Source: Woeseia sp034521225
Lineage (GTDB): Bacteria > Pseudomonadota > Gammaproteobacteria > Steroidobacterales > Woeseiaceae
Length of the DNA: 64,000 nt
Assembly (NCBI GenBank): GCA_034521225.1
Contig: JAXHMR010000018.1
Location: 88,280-152,279 of the forward strand
Reading direction: 5' to 3'
Below are positions 23,725 to 35,083 of the stretch, in pieces. Numbering within the stretch: position 1 is the first letter of the stretch; every line of letters begins with the position of its first letter. The notes under the pieces are model-generated. The model made no database searches. It was given only the letters and a program-made list of their open reading frames with translations, and had not been told where the DNA came from. Made by a program: the position numbers and the translations under genes.

Positions 23725-26111
23725 GTCCCGATCCCATTTCCAGCGTGTTCAATAAATCCGTCGCCGCCAGCAGAGTCTCGCGTGCATTCTGTCTCTGACC
23801 GGCGAGTTTGTAGCATTCGCCGAGACCTGCGAGGACGCTTGCCGCTTGCAGGCTTCCTGCAACGTCCGAATCCCGTATTCCCTGGAGAGCTTTCATGGCA
23901 GTGGCGAGCGATTCCTCGTGCATCCCCGCGTGCGCCTGAGCACGTGCCAGTGTCGTAAGCTGCATTGACCGGAGCCAGTGCCCGGGCGAATAACTGCTAC
24001 CGGCAATATCGACTCCTGTCTTTGCGTGACCAAGGGCTTCCCTGGCCCGATCCGATTCGATCAGAAGCTCAGCGAGATTAAGACGAGTGTCGCCCAACGC
24101 AGAGTGCCGCGTACCCGCGCGCTCGAAGGTCTTGAGCCGCTCTCCGGAACTCTGTTTCGGCTGCCTCGATATTGCCCGACTCTTTGTGTACCAGTGCGAT
24201 ACGGTTGTAGTTTTGTGCAACCACTATGTGCGCATCACCGAGGAGTTCACGATTGATTTGCAGCGCCTTCTGGTGGAGCGCCAGCGACTCTTCGAAGCGG
24301 GCCTGCTCGCGGTATAAGCGCCCCAGGTTATCACTCACGCCGGCGTAGTGCGTGGTGACCTCCGCGCCTGCGATTTCATATTGATCCAAAGCCGCCCGGT
24401 AATGATGCTCCGCCTGATCGGCCTCGCCCAGACCTCTCTGCAATCACGCCGAGAACGTTGATTGCATGACCCTTCTCCAAATGCTTATCCGGACGAAGCC
24501 GCTGCCGTAAACCCAGCAACCGTTGTTGGCGAGCGCGCGATTCGTTTAGATTGCCGAGACTGTACTGCACGTTGGCAATCAACTGGAGCGGTTCGATCAG
24601 CTGCGCAACGTCATCACCGTACGCTTCCTGCAGTATCTTGAGCGCCTTTTCGTAGCTTGCCAGCGCCTGCTCGAACTCACCCCGATCGAAGTGTAGTATG
24701 CCGATCGCCATCAGGCTGTTGGCAACGTCGGGATGCGTTTCGCCAAGGGATTGCTCCCGCACCCGCAGCCCTTCCATGAGAAATCTCTCGGCGGTCTCGT
24801 GCCGGCCCCTGGCCCTGTGGATGTTGCCAATCGTTGCGGCGAGAAGCGGGGCCCGGCACTGGCCGGGTTTGTAGCCTCAAGAGTACCTCTACCCGGGTCA
24901 CCGCCAGCTGCAACATTTCGTCGGCGGTAATGTCGCTCGAAGCCCCCCCTTCGGGATTCGCTTGCTCGAACAGGTCGATCAGGAATTCATTGACCAGTGT
25001 GGCTTTGGCAGCGGACTCTTCCGCAGCAGCGCGCTGTACTTCGAGCGAGGCCGTGTACCAGATCCAGCTACCAAGCAAGGCCGCGAGCAGGGCTGCAACC
25101 GCGACGGGACTCTCGCCGGCCGGCGCCGGATGAGCTTTGTCAGACGCGCCAGAGGCCAGTGCCGTGCAGCAAGAACGGGAAAGCCACGCACAAACCGTTC
25201 CAGATCATCGGCCATAGCCGCCGCCCCGGAATATCGATCCTCTGGCCGAGCTGCGGTCGCCTTTTCTGCGATGGCGACGAGTTCGGACGGGGCATTTGCC
25301 CGAGCATCCGATAACAGCCGTTGTCGGAAGGCGTGGCTGCCTTCGGTGTCAAGCTCGGTCGTCTCCGCTTCCGCCTCGGACAAAAGGACGAGCAACAGCA
25401 AGCCGAGCTGGTATACGTCCGAGGGTATGCCCACTGTTTCGCCGGCGAGCTGCTCCGGGCTCGCGTAGCGCGGTGTGAGTGGGCGGTTATCAACTGTCTC
25501 AACAGCATCCACGTCGAGAGACTTCGCGACGCCGAAGTCGAGTAGCTTGGGTTCGCCGTCCTTGTCAACGAGGACGTTGGAGGCCTTGATGTCTCGATGG
25601 ATGATCAGACTGGCATGAGCGGACGCGACGGCACGGACAAGTTTCAAAAACAGCTTCGCTATACCCGTTCGTCCCAATGAGCGTTGCTTGCAGAATTCGT
25701 CAATGTGCTCACCCTCGACGCGTTCCATGACATAGAACGGCCAGCCTTCTTCGGTTTTACTGCATCGTGCAAAAGGGCGATATTCGGCGAGTCGAGCTTC
25801 GCGAGGATGTGGCGCTCCTTGAGGAATCGCTCGCGGCTCACGGCGCCCTGCAAAGGCGGCACGATCTTGATAGCCACGTCGCGCCTGAACCGATCATCGT
25901 CCCTGGTCGCCGAGAAGACTATGCCCATGCCTCCACGACCCAATGCCGATTCGATCCGACATCGGCAACAGCCGCCCTCGAGACGTTCGTTCCAGGCTGT
26001 CACGCAACTCGGCAACGGCACCGCAGACGGCCACCCGTTTTGAACGTATATTGTTGTTTTTCCGACATTCGCCGTCACCCTTTTGTCGGCCTGTTGGCCA
26101 GGACAGTGCAT
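23603..26111 (-). pseudogene. Serine/threonine kinase-TM-TPR receptor, multiply frameshifted
   Basis: Joining frames gives the same architecture as the intact gene at 43765-46689. Kinase: ALGRGGMGIVFSATRDD, VAIKIVPP, IIHRDIKASNVLVDKDG, LLDFGVAKSL and YASPEQLAGE. Next is a TM segment near 25060-25100 (VAVAALLAALLGSWIWYTAS) and a helical stretch with LVNEFLIDLFEQANPEGG. Then a TPR region with kinesin-light-chain-type repeats (RGEFEQALASYEKALKILQ, QARFEESLALHQKALQINRELLGDAH). At least five breaks lie near 25700, 25080, 24880, 24440 and 24180. The N-terminal RWxxIExxF segment of the intact paralogue is absent. It overlaps the end of the GNAT gene tail to tail. Either a decayed gene or a stretch of poor consensus. 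Confidence 0.8.
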
Positions 26112-26439
26112 GTCCGTCGCCGGTAAAGTTTTTACCTGATGCTTCCGTTCAACTCAATGCCGCCCGGCAAGAACGGCACGCAACGAGCGCCGGTACCACC
26201 GAAGAGCAACCGGGCAACAGGTAATCGGCAGATTGTATAAGGACTGCTGGTCGAGCCAGTGGCTCTATGAACGTATTCTCGAACATCTCGGCCGCGACGC
26301 CATGTTTTCGGTCAAGGCTTATGCGCCGTGAACGGCTATAGCCACCGCCGCACGCTACACTTGTAATCCGGTACTGTTTCGCCAGCCGCCTTGACCGACT
26401 AACCCAAAGTGATAAAATAAAGATCAGTCTTCCTGCCTG
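26112..26439. other. Intergenic region, possible gene remnant
   Basis: 328 bp. One plus-strand frame ending at 26331 reads QVIGRLYKDCWSSQWLYERI and further to a stop after KAYAP, which looks protein-like but has no start and no family was recognised. Presumably also holds the divergent promoters of the kinase and phospholipase genes. Confidence 0.3.
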
Positions 26440-28049
26440 ATGACCAAGCGTAGAGTCCTGCTGGCGGCCGCCGGGCTGATGGTCCTGTATTTAGTGACCG
26501 CCGTCTTCCACGCGTACAAGCCTCTGCCGGAAGGCCTCGATGTCGCCACGCCGTGGCGTACCTCCGGAGATATCGAGTTCCTGGCCGACACCACCTGGAC
26601 CGATCGCCACGGCCAGCGCCAATCAGATCACGAGATCTTCGGCCGGGCGCTCCCCACGATATTATCGGCCAGTCGTTGGTAGTCGCCGATTTTTTCCTGA
26701 TCAACGCGTTCGCCGGCGAGGCGGGCGGCGGTTACCGGCCACTGTCCCGCGAGTGGTAGATGCGCTGGTCGCGCGCCGTATCCACTATCCTGGCCAGCAG
26801 GCACTACTGATCACCGACCCGTTCAACACGCTTTATGGCGGACTGGAGCAGCCGTTGTTCGCGACCCTGCGCGCGGCCGGTATCCCGGTCGTCACCACAG
26901 ACCTTCGGGCATTGCGCGACTCGAACCCCACCTGGTCGGCGCTGTGGCGCATCTGCTGTCAATGGTTCGGCAACAGCACCGGTGATGGCAACCGGCCGCC
27001 CAACCCGGTCGCGGAGAAGCCGGCAAGCTTGCGCACCACCGGCGTTGCTGAACTTCGAGGCCAACCATCGCAAGACGCTGGTAGCGCAGCCCCGGTGGTG
27101 GGCGGGTTGGTAACCTCGGGCAATCCTCATGATGCGAGCAGCCGTCACCACAATGTCGCCATCCACTTCGGCGGACGGGCTGCGCTTGACCTGCTGCAGA
27201 CCGAGTTGGCCGTGGCGAAATTCTCCGGTGGCCCGGAATTGCCGCTCCCGCATGCAGCTGATGCGGACGAAGCAGGTGAAGCGGAGCTCCGCATCCTCAC
27301 GGAGTCGCGTACCGGCGACGCGGCGCTCGAGATGATCACCGCCAGGGCCTGGCGACCAGGTGGACCTGTTGATGTTCTACCTCTCGCATCGCGCCATCGT
27401 GCGCGCGCTGGTGACCGCACATGAACGAGGCGCCGGGTTGCGGGTGCTGCTCGACCCCAACCGGGACGCGTTCGGTCGGAAGAAAGACGGTGTCCCGAAC
27501 CGCCAGGTGGCCCTGGAACTGCATCGCGCCGGGATCCCGGTGCGTTGGTGCAACACCGACGGCGAACAATGCCACGGCAAGATGCTGGTCGTGGAGCATG
27601 CGGATGGCACCGGCACGCTGCTGGCCGGGTCGGCGAATTTCACGCGCCGCAACCTGGACAACCTGAATCTGGAGACCAACGTCCAGGTCCGGCGCGGTAC
27701 GATGCCGGTGCTCGCCGACGCGGCTGCGTTCTTCGACGCCCGCTGGAACAACGAACCCGGCCGGGTCTACAGCCTGGCGTACGAGGCCTTTGCCGATTCT
27801 TCCCCGCTCCGCTACTGGCGGTACCGTTTCATGGAATGGAGCGGTTGGTCCTCGTTCCCAGCTTGCCGTGACAGGCGGGTGATGCCGCCGCATCGCGCGG
27901 TGCTTACAATACTGCAGGATTTAACCTTCTCGGCACACATTCGGACGCCCGCCGTACAGGTCTGGTGCGTGGCCCTGCTAATGACTTTTAGCAAATTGCG
28001 TGCCAGTTCCCAGATGCATCCCTGGATGGCGGTCGCCCGGTATTGGTGA
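26440..28049 (+). pseudogene. Phospholipase D-like (cardiolipin synthase superfamily) protein, multiply frameshifted
   Basis: N-terminus MTKRRVLLAAAGLMVLYLVTA is a membrane anchor or signal. Parts in successive frames: DFFLINAFAGEAGGGYRPLS; ALLITDPFNTLYGGLEQPLFATLRAAGIPVV; the first HKD-like motif (LLNFEANHRKTLVAQ, about 27045-27090); and the second, clean one, CHGKMLVVEHADGTGTLLAGSANFTRRNLDNLNLE. The end RYWRYRFMEWSGWSSF matches the usual family C-terminus at about 27,860, but the frame runs on to 28049, so the stop is lost. At least five breaks. The order of motifs is complete, so the ancestral protein had both catalytic half-sites. Confidence 0.75.
27990..28005 (-). promoter_or_regulatory. 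Sigma-54-type promoter sequence
   Basis: On the minus strand TGGCACGCAATTTGCT matches the -24/-12 consensus TGGCACR-N4-TTGCW exactly. It points leftward, antisense to the 3' end of the phospholipase-like gene. A second match with the same flanks lies at 31522-31537. No downstream minus-strand gene is obvious. Confidence 0.45.
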
Positions 28050-28102
28050 AGATGGCTACTTCCAGCGCACAACCGCCGTTTATCGGGCGAGGAGAACAGG
28101 AC

Positions 28103-28879
28103 ATGCGCGAACGACCCGTTGTGTTGATAACGGGAGGCGCGTCCGGGATCGGGCGCGCGATTGCGGACTCGTACCTTGAGCTCGGGCACCGCGTGCACGT
28201 GTGCGATGCCGACCCGGACGCGGTGGCCGCATGCCGGGAATCGATGCAGGGCGCGACGGCATCCGTGGCCGATATCTCGAGTGCGGACGACGTCGCGGCA
28301 CTGTTCGACGACGTGAAGCGCACCCAGGGCGGGCTAGACGTTCTCAACAATGCCGTCGGCATCGGCGTTGACGGCGCCGGTAGAGAACATCGACCCCGTT
28401 GACTGGGACCGCACGATAGCGGTCGATCTCAATGGCCAATTCTACTGCACGCGTCTCGCGGTGCCGCTCCTGAAGGCGGCGGGCGGGGGCTCGATCGTCA
28501 ATATCGCGTCGAACGCGGCGTTCTTCGGGTTTCCCATGCGACTGCCTTACGCGTCGTGCAAATGGGCGTTGATCGGCTTCACCAAGACGCTGGCCATGGA
28601 ACTGGGCCCGCACGCCATTCGTGTCAACGCCATCTGTCCGGGCAGCGTCGCCGGCCCGCGCATCGAACGTGTCATCGAGCGTGATGCGGCGGCACGCGGC
28701 TGCTCGGTCGACAGCGGCGTCGATCCAGGCAACAAAGTCCCTGCGCACGTTCGTGGAAGCCCGGGACGAAATTCGCCGAACCCGGGGACGTCCTGACCTC
28801 GGCGCGCGGCGCCACAATTTCGGGACAGGCGCTCGGCGTGGACGGCCACACCGAGTGTCTGTCGAGCTGGTTCGACTGA
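28103..28879 (+). pseudogene. Short-chain dehydrogenase/reductase, frameshifted
   Basis: About 258 residues if joined, normal SDR length. ATG 28103 follows GAGGAGAAC. Motifs: VVLITGGASGIGRAIAD (cofactor loop), DADPDA, LDVLNNAVGIG (NNAG-like), SIVNIASNAAFFGFP (catalytic Ser), LPYASCKWALIGFTKTLAMELGP (YxxxK) and IRVNAICPGSVAGPRI. Breaks near 28365, 28715 and 28800; the last frame ends ALGVDGHTECLSSWFD. Substrate unknown. Followed 11 bp later by a zinc-type oxidoreductase and then a carboxylesterase, so the three may form a catabolic operon. Confidence 0.78.
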
Positions 28880-28889
28880 CGGAGCAAAC

Positions 28890-29887
28890 ATGAAAGCAGC
28901 ATGGTTTGAATCATTCGGCGCGGCGGCCGAGGTACCCGAGATCGGTGATCAGCCGGACCCGCGGCCCGGACCCGGGGAGGTACTCGTCAGGCTGGCGACC
29001 AGCGGTGTGAACCCGTCCGACGTCAAGAAGCGCGCCGGGGCATTCTCCCAAGCTGCTCGACGAGGGGCTGGTCATTCCGCACAGCGACGGGGCCGGTGTG
29101 GTCGAAGCGGTTGGCAGCGGCGTGCCCGCTGAGCCGTGTCGGTGAACGCGTTCGGAAGGATCGGACGAGGCAATACGGCCGGCGTTTCGGCACCGCTGCC
29201 GAAAAAGTCGCGATCGACAGCCGCCGGGCCCCGGCACTGCCGGACAAGGCCGGCTTCGACATCGGCGCCCTGCCTTGGCATCCCGGCCATGACCGCGCAC
29301 CGTTGCGTTTTTGCCGACGGCGGCGATCGCTGGCGGGCAACGGTGCTGGTGACGGGCGGTGCAGGCCGGGTCGGTCACTATGCCATCCAGTGGGCGGCGC
29401 GGGCCGGCGCGCGCGTAATCGCGACGGCGAGCAATCCGGCGGATCGCGACGCCTGTACGCAAGCGGCGCCGCGGGTGCGGTCGTCAATCACCGCGAATCC
29501 GAGTGGTCGGCGGGGGTGCTGGACGCGAACGCCGGGCAGCGCGTCGACCGGGTCATCGACGTGGAGTTCGGTGCCAATCTCGAGCAGGTGCTCAAGCTGA
29601 TTCGCGTCGGCGGTACGATCGCCACATACTCCTCCACGCAGGTCGCGGAGCCGCGCCTGCCGTTCCGGGACATGATGTTCATGGACCTGACGATCCGCAT
29701 GGTCATCGTGTACGCGATGCCGGAAGTTGCCAAGGAACAGGCCATAGCCGACATTGCGCGGGCGCTCCGTAGCGACGTGCTGTCGCATCGAATTGCCCAT
29801 GCGCTGCCGCTGGGCGAAATCGCCGGCGCTCATGAACTGATTGAGCAGGGTAATGTCCGCGGCTGTGTTGTCGTGACGCTGGACTAA
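28890..29887 (+). pseudogene. Zinc-type NADPH:quinone oxidoreductase (MDR family), frameshifted
   Basis: MDR superfamily features: MKAAWFESFGAAAEVPEIGD, GEVLVRLATSGVNPSDVKKRAG, then in other frames HSDGAGVVEAVGSGVP, VLVTGGAGRVGHYAIQWAARAGARVIATAS (NADPH-binding loop) and GGTIATYSSTQVAEPRLPFRDMMF, ending GNVRGCVVVTLD. At least four breaks (near 29040, 29130, 29280, 29490). The last 120 residues are intact. A probable quinone or enone reductase; substrate unknown. Confidence 0.78.
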
Positions 29888-29890
29888 GGT

Positions 29891-31476
29891 GTGCGTCGAT
29901 TCGCCGTATTGATCGCTGGCTGGGTCCTCGTTGCTGCCTGCACAGAGCCGGACGCGGAACAGCCCGGCGCCAGGGCGGCGGCGGAGCGCCTGCAGGGCAA
30001 ATGGGTCGGCGACGATCAGGCCATTGCCGCGTTCCTCGGCATCCCGTTTGCGGCGCCGCCGGTGGGTGACCTGCGCTGGCGTGCGCCGCGAGCCCACGTG
30101 CCGCGTGCCGGTGTCCGGCCGGCAACGACATCTTGCGCCCGCCTGCATGCAGACCGACTACATCCTTGTGGGACTGGTATGTTGATATCGCGAAAACGTT
30201 CGGCCGCGACGAGGATGTCGTCGAGCGCCCGCGTGGCGTCAGCGAGGACTGCCTCTACCTGAACGTGTGGACCCCCGCGACGGACGGAGAATTGCCCGTC
30301 ATGGTCTGGATACACGGAGGGGCCAACGAGGGTGGCTGGTCATACGAGCCGAACTACATCGGCACGGAGCTAGCCTCACGCGGTGTCGTCGTGATCTCCA
30401 TCGCGTACCGTCTCGGCGCCCTCGGCTTTTTCGCGCACCCGCGGATCGGCAACGAACCGGACGCCGCCGTGGCCAACTTCGGCTGGCTCGACCAGCTGCA
30501 CGCGCTGCGCTGGATCCGCGACAATGCAGGGGCATTCGGCGGCGATCCGTCGAACATCACGGTATTCGGTGAATCGGCCGGCGCCGGCAACCTGCTGAAC
30601 ATGATCGTGGCCGGGCCACAACGCGCGCCGGTTCACCGTTTCATCGCCCAGAGCCAGGCAACGGACATCGCCGCGCGGGCGACACTCGCCGACGAGCGGC
30701 GCATCGGCCTGCGGCTCGCGGATGCTCTCGGCGTAGCCGACGACGTCAACGCCATGGCGCGGCTCCGCGAACTCTCCGCAGTGGAAATCGTGTCGACAGC
30801 CGAGACCGTCCTCGCGGATCACTACTACGATGTCGTCATCGATGGCGACACGTTCATTGAAACGCCGCTCGACAGCATCAACCGGCATATCGACGACGCC
30901 ATGCCCGTCGAGATCGACCTGCTGGCCGGCAGCAATGCCGACGAGTGGTACATGTACCTTGATGACGCGACGACGTGGAACGACGTGGACGCCTGGCTTT
31001 CACAAACACTGCCGGGGCGCGAGGCCGCGCTGCGCGCGGCCCTGGGGAGCGAGACCGACCCGCGGCGTGCGCTTGACCGCCTGCAAACGGCCCACCGGAT
31101 GGATTGTCCGTTGCAGCGGCTGGCCACCCGCCTGACAGACGGGGGTGGTCGCGCGTTCGTCTACCGGTTCGACCGCGTTCGCGAGGGCGCGGGCGGGGCG
31201 CGACTGGGGAGCTACCACGGCGCGGAGATTCCGTACGTATTCGATACCCACGACGCCTGGCTGCCGACGACCCCGGCCGATCGCGAACTGACCGCGGCGA
31301 TGATGGACTACTGGGTGGCGTTCGCGCGCGCCGGCGACCCGAACACGGACGGCAGGCCACGGTGGCCCGCACACGAGGTGACTGCACAGCAGGTCATGCA
31401 CCTGGGCACGGCACGGCATGCGGACACCGCTGGCAATGCCTTGCTCTGCGAAGTCATGGCGCCGGCGGGCGAATGA
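29891..31476 (+). CDS. Type B carboxylesterase, secreted/lipoprotein (frameshifted near 30.1 kb)
   Basis: GTG start three bases after the oxidoreductase stop. Lipobox signal: VLIAGWVLVAACTEP. Alpha/beta hydrolase motifs: IAAFLGIPFAAPPVGDLRW, EDCLYLNVWTP, MVWIHGGANEGG (oxyanion loop), FGESAGAGNLLN (nucleophile Ser) and GSYHGAEIPYVF (His). The frame shifts once or twice between 30110 and 30175 around CMQTDYI and WYVDIAKTFG; the remaining 440 residues are intact. Likely hydrolyses esters in the periplasm; coupled by position to the upstream SDR and reductase. Ends before a GC-rich hairpin (31487-31511). Confidence 0.88.
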
Positions 31477-31521
31477 GTCCGCGGGGCGAGGCGACGAGCG
31501 CCGCCCCTGCCAATTACCTTT

Positions 31522-31537
31522 AGCAAATGGCGTGCCA
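31522..31537 (-). promoter_or_regulatory. Sigma-54-type promoter sequence (second copy)
   Basis: On the minus strand TGGCACGCCATTTGCT, an exact fit to the sigma-54 consensus and nearly identical, with flanks, to the site at 27990-28005. It points leftward, antisense to the end of the carboxylesterase. Confidence 0.45.
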
Positions 31538-31692
31538 GCCCCGGAACCGGAGCGGCGCGTTCTACCGGCGGCGGGCGGGCAGTATTTCCGGCTGCGGATT
31601 CGCAGCGAGTTGCGCCGTTCGCAGCTCCACTACCAGCGCCTGGGCGATGAGGCGCGCTCCCGAAAACTGGCAGAGCTCGTCATGCGCGTTCG

Positions 31693-31720
31693 TTGATCAG
31701 CCTGAGTCCGACAGGACACT
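31693..31720 (+). repeat. Solo terminus of repeat family R4
   Basis: GATCAGCCTGAGTCCGACAGG matches the right arm of the palindrome at 60162-60326 (GATCAGGCCTGAGTCCGACAGG). The next bases, ACACTAGC, are complementary to GCTAGTGT at about 62,930. Confidence 0.55.
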
Positions 31721-31749
31721 AGCTACCCATACGCCAGATTTCACCGGAA

Positions 31750-33468
31750 TTACGCTTGCCGGTCCCGATGCATCAGTATCCACTCCGCGTGCTCATCAAG
31801 CGCAGAGCCGCCGAGTGCGCGGAGTATCAAGCGCTGTTCCTCTTCGTCGCTCGTGCTTTCGAGCCGGCGCCACGCATTTTCGAACAGTCGTTGCATGAAC
31901 TCATACTGTTTAATGAGGTCCTTCTCCGCTGTCGCATAGGCATAGCCCTGCCGGATACCGAACATCAGCAGCATGGTGCCCATCAGGACCACCAGCGGGT
32001 CCGTCCACGTCTCTGACATACGGGAACCAAAGGCTACGAAGACTATAACCACGACGACGCTGATCAGCAGGCTCAATCGTCCCAGCCGCTCGGTAAAACG
32101 ATTACGCTGGATCGCGTTCGCTCGACTTCTTGACGAAGTATGCCATCTGACCGCTATTCTCATCCCCGATCCATTCCTGAATTACGAATGCCAGCGACGC
32201 TGCGCTGGAGTTGCTTTTCGCATCACACTCCGTCCCTGCGACACGCATGATATTGCGAATCCAGCCTAACTCCGGATCCTGGGTCTGCAGGAAATTATCG
32301 TGTGCGAACTTGGAATTGCTCTGGTTGCCGATACCGGCGACTGCCCAGTAGAACTGTACCCGCAGTCCTTCCGCCAATGTCCGATAGTCGAGGTACTTGC
32401 GGTGCCAGCCCCGCATTCCTGCAAATTTCTGAATGCCCGCGGACAACCCGAAAAACAGCAGGAAAGCGATCATGTAGCTCGTCCAGCGTCCGATATCGTT
32501 ATAGAGAATGAACATGAGGCCCATAAGGAATGCGAGTGCGTGCGTCGCGCGCAACGTCCGCAACACTTTCTTCTGGTAGTGGATTGCCAGCCAATCTGCG
32601 ATACAGAACAGGCGATTGATGCTGTCGACGCCAGCGGGCAGCTGTTCCCGTTGTTCGGCCCGATACAGCGGATAGCTTTCGGTGCGGATCTTTTCTGCGT
32701 AACGAGCCGCATCGCGGCTGAACTCATCGCTTCTTGCGAAGATGAGCTGATGTTGTTCCGGCAACTCCTTGCTACGTGGATTGTGCCGGTCCTTGGTGAA
32801 CCAGAAAGCGTCAAGCGGTGTAAGCCCCGGAGCAGGCGCACCATTTTCGCGATCACGTGAGCAAACAATGTGATAGACAAGATCGCTTTCGTCATCGACC
32901 AGCATTTGTTTTGTTGCTACCAACTGGTTCACGTAACCGGGCATGACATCGTCATGATGAAACTTAACAACCTGCCCGGTACCTCCGAGTTCAGTGCCGA
33001 CCTTGCCGTCCCAGATCGCGAGCAGGATATGACGGTGCGCGCATAGAAAAACACCAACCTGCGCATACTCACGACTTCACGCCCGCCCGGGTTGTGAAAC
33101 GTCTGCGACAGTATTGCCATGCGCCAGCGGTAGTTCGAACAGGTATTTGCCCGGTCACAAAGCGTATTAAATCGATTGCGCGCCTCAACGGTTTCGAAAT
33201 CCTGGAGGTAGAGCTCCCGAGGCATCGGCAACGTAACAGTGAGATCCGCGCCCAAATCCAGCGCTACTTCGGCGACCAACTGGTCGGCACCTTCGGCAAG
33301 AGCCGACATGACAGTCAGGCGACGGCTGGGAAATTGCATCGCGAGCTTCTCAAGCAGGGTTCGGACTCGCAGCCGAATTTCCGGGACTTCACTGGCGACC
33401 AGATCGCGGTGGCCGGTGACCGCTACAACGAGCGGCATGGCAAACGGGTTGCTGTCTTCAGCGATCAC
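31750..33468 (-). CDS. SLOG domain-SLATT membrane protein, candidate nucleotide-sensing effector (two frameshifts)
   Basis: About 570 residues when joined. The N-terminal SLOG (Rossmann-like, DprA/LOG-related) domain has PLVVAVTGHRDLVASEVPEI, VMSALAEGADQLVAEVALDLG, LPMPRELYLQDFETVEAR and, in the next frame, LLAIWDGKVGTELGGTG. The C-terminal SLATT-type region has four likely TM helices: two near ALAFLMGLMFILYNDIGRW and MIAFLLFFGLSAGIQ, two near LLISVVVVIVFVAFGS and PLVVLMGTMLLMFGIRQG. Breaks near 33045 and 32130. SLOG and SLATT families are known from nucleotide-centred conflict systems, where SLATT proteins are proposed pore-forming effectors. That role is inferred here. GTG 33468 or ATG 33441 start. 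Confidence 0.75.
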
Positions 33469-33525
33469 TTTGTATTGCCGATCCTTCAGTCATTATCGGA
33501 TAGCCATCAGCAAGCGAGATTACCC

Positions 33526-33552
33526 GAAAAAAAGGGCCCTGGTGGGCCCTTT
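33526..33552 (-). terminator. Rho-independent terminator after the lectin-fold gene
   Basis: On the minus strand AAAGGGCCC-ACCA-GGGCCCTTT is followed by a T run (the A7 at 33527-33533 on the plus strand). It ends transcripts of the C-type-lectin gene before the SLOG-SLATT gene. Confidence 0.9.
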
Positions 33553-33575
33553 AAGCGATCAAGCAGAAAAACCGA

Positions 33576-35046
33576 TCAATTGAATGGAATAACAGAGCCG
33601 GTATAGGTGAACTCAATGTTACTCGCGCGAGCATCGTGTTCGCCACCGTAGTTTTCGTTCGCAACGTCACTGTAATTGGCGATGCTGCTCAGGTAATGGA
33701 ACACCTGGATCGAGAATAGCGCCGCATTGTATTGTTGCCTGTCGTGGAATCGGATCGCGACCCGCACTGGCAAACGGAGAACGCGATGTGCAAACCAGCT
33801 GATCGATCCCATTGCCCTGGCCTGGTCGACAGCTTCCTCCAGCACAACAAGCTTGTATCGGGTCAACGCCGCAAAGCGTTCGCGATTGCCATCCGGGTTC
33901 GTCTCGAAATCGTAACCCTCTCCGAAATTAATACTTAGACCAATACCGAGGTACGAGAACGTCATGATCTTGCCGCGCGAGCTGCCGCATCCTTCTGTCA
34001 GATCCGTCATTGCGCCCGCAAAAAGCGGGTCGATCGTGGCACCGATCGTGTTCTCCAGCATGTCCGCCGGATTGGTTCGCTGGTAGGTAACCCGGTCACG
34101 GTACTGGGGATCGAGTGTATCAGCCATTGACAGCAGCATGTCCGGGTCTATGGGTCCGGTGCATTCATACCAGTTGTTCGGCGATGCAGTCGTAACTTCA
34201 TTCTCGACGGCTACCGTGCCTTGACTGATGTTGAGATTGTTTGTCTTGACTTCAACGATAAGGAATTTCGGAGAGCCACAAAGATACGGCGGAATAATGA
34301 GGTCATTGTCGGGGTCATCATCAGTGTCGAACAACACCAGCGGACTAACGCCACATCGCGCAGGGTCATCGGTATATTCGTAAGTGCGAATTCCGATCTC
34401 CGGGTCTGTTCCGAGTGCGCTTGGGGGCACGGTGATAACCTGGCCATTGGTCGTCTCGCAGCCGCTTCCGCTGGTGCACTCGTCCGGGTACTACAGAAAT
34501 CGCCGCATCGTATTCGACGATGAAGCCGCCGATGTTGCCGAGATTACCCTCGTCGTTCCAACCGAACTGACCGCGCAGTCCGACGCCGAGATGGAATTCC
34601 ATGTCACCCAGATTGTTGGGCTCACCGTCCAGCCAGTTTGAGTAAGATGACAACGGAACCTGGGCGGTTGAAATCGGGCCTTCGTCGTTGACCCACATCC
34701 AGCCGCAACCGGGAGTGGGCGAACAATTCGACATTGTGATACCGCCGACCCATGCTTCCGGAGCATCGAGCTTGGCACCGCTTCGCAAGGTCTCGACAAA
34801 GAGATCTTCAGCAGCCGACGTGATGGTTGCAAGGTGCCCGCCTATATTTTCGTACGTGCCAGCCTGTGCCGCCGCATCCGCTTCACTCCACTCGATGCCG
34901 CGGGCCGCGTAAACTTCATAATGTCGGCCATCGAAATCACCGGATGCGACGAGGGTTGGCGTTGCCGGCGCCGTTGCAAACGCGCCCAGCGGCAACACGG
35001 TCAACATCAGCATGGCCGAAAGCCTGCTACTTATATACGCTGTCAT
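33576..35046 (-). CDS. Secreted protein with C-type-lectin-fold domain (one frameshift)
   Basis: About 490 residues joined. Signal peptide MTAYISSRLSAMLMLTVLPLGAFA. Residues about 30-185 fit the C-type lectin fold: RHYEVYAARGIEWSEADAAA, GGHLATITSAAEDLFVETL, EAWVGGITM, GWMWVNDEGPI, YSNWLDGEPNN, EFHLGVG and GWNDEGNLGNIGGFIVEYD. After the break near 34485 the other frame reads DECTSGSGCETTNGQVITVP and then an approximately 290-residue region (IGIRTYEYTDDPARCGVSPL, then an Asp-rich stretch) that I do not recognise. No sorting tail was seen. Transcribed with the STAND gene upstream (gap about 40-120 bp) and closed by a strong terminator. Confidence 0.72.
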
Positions 35047-35083
35047 TGGATATGCCTTTATTGTTTTTTAACGCGTTTCTTGC

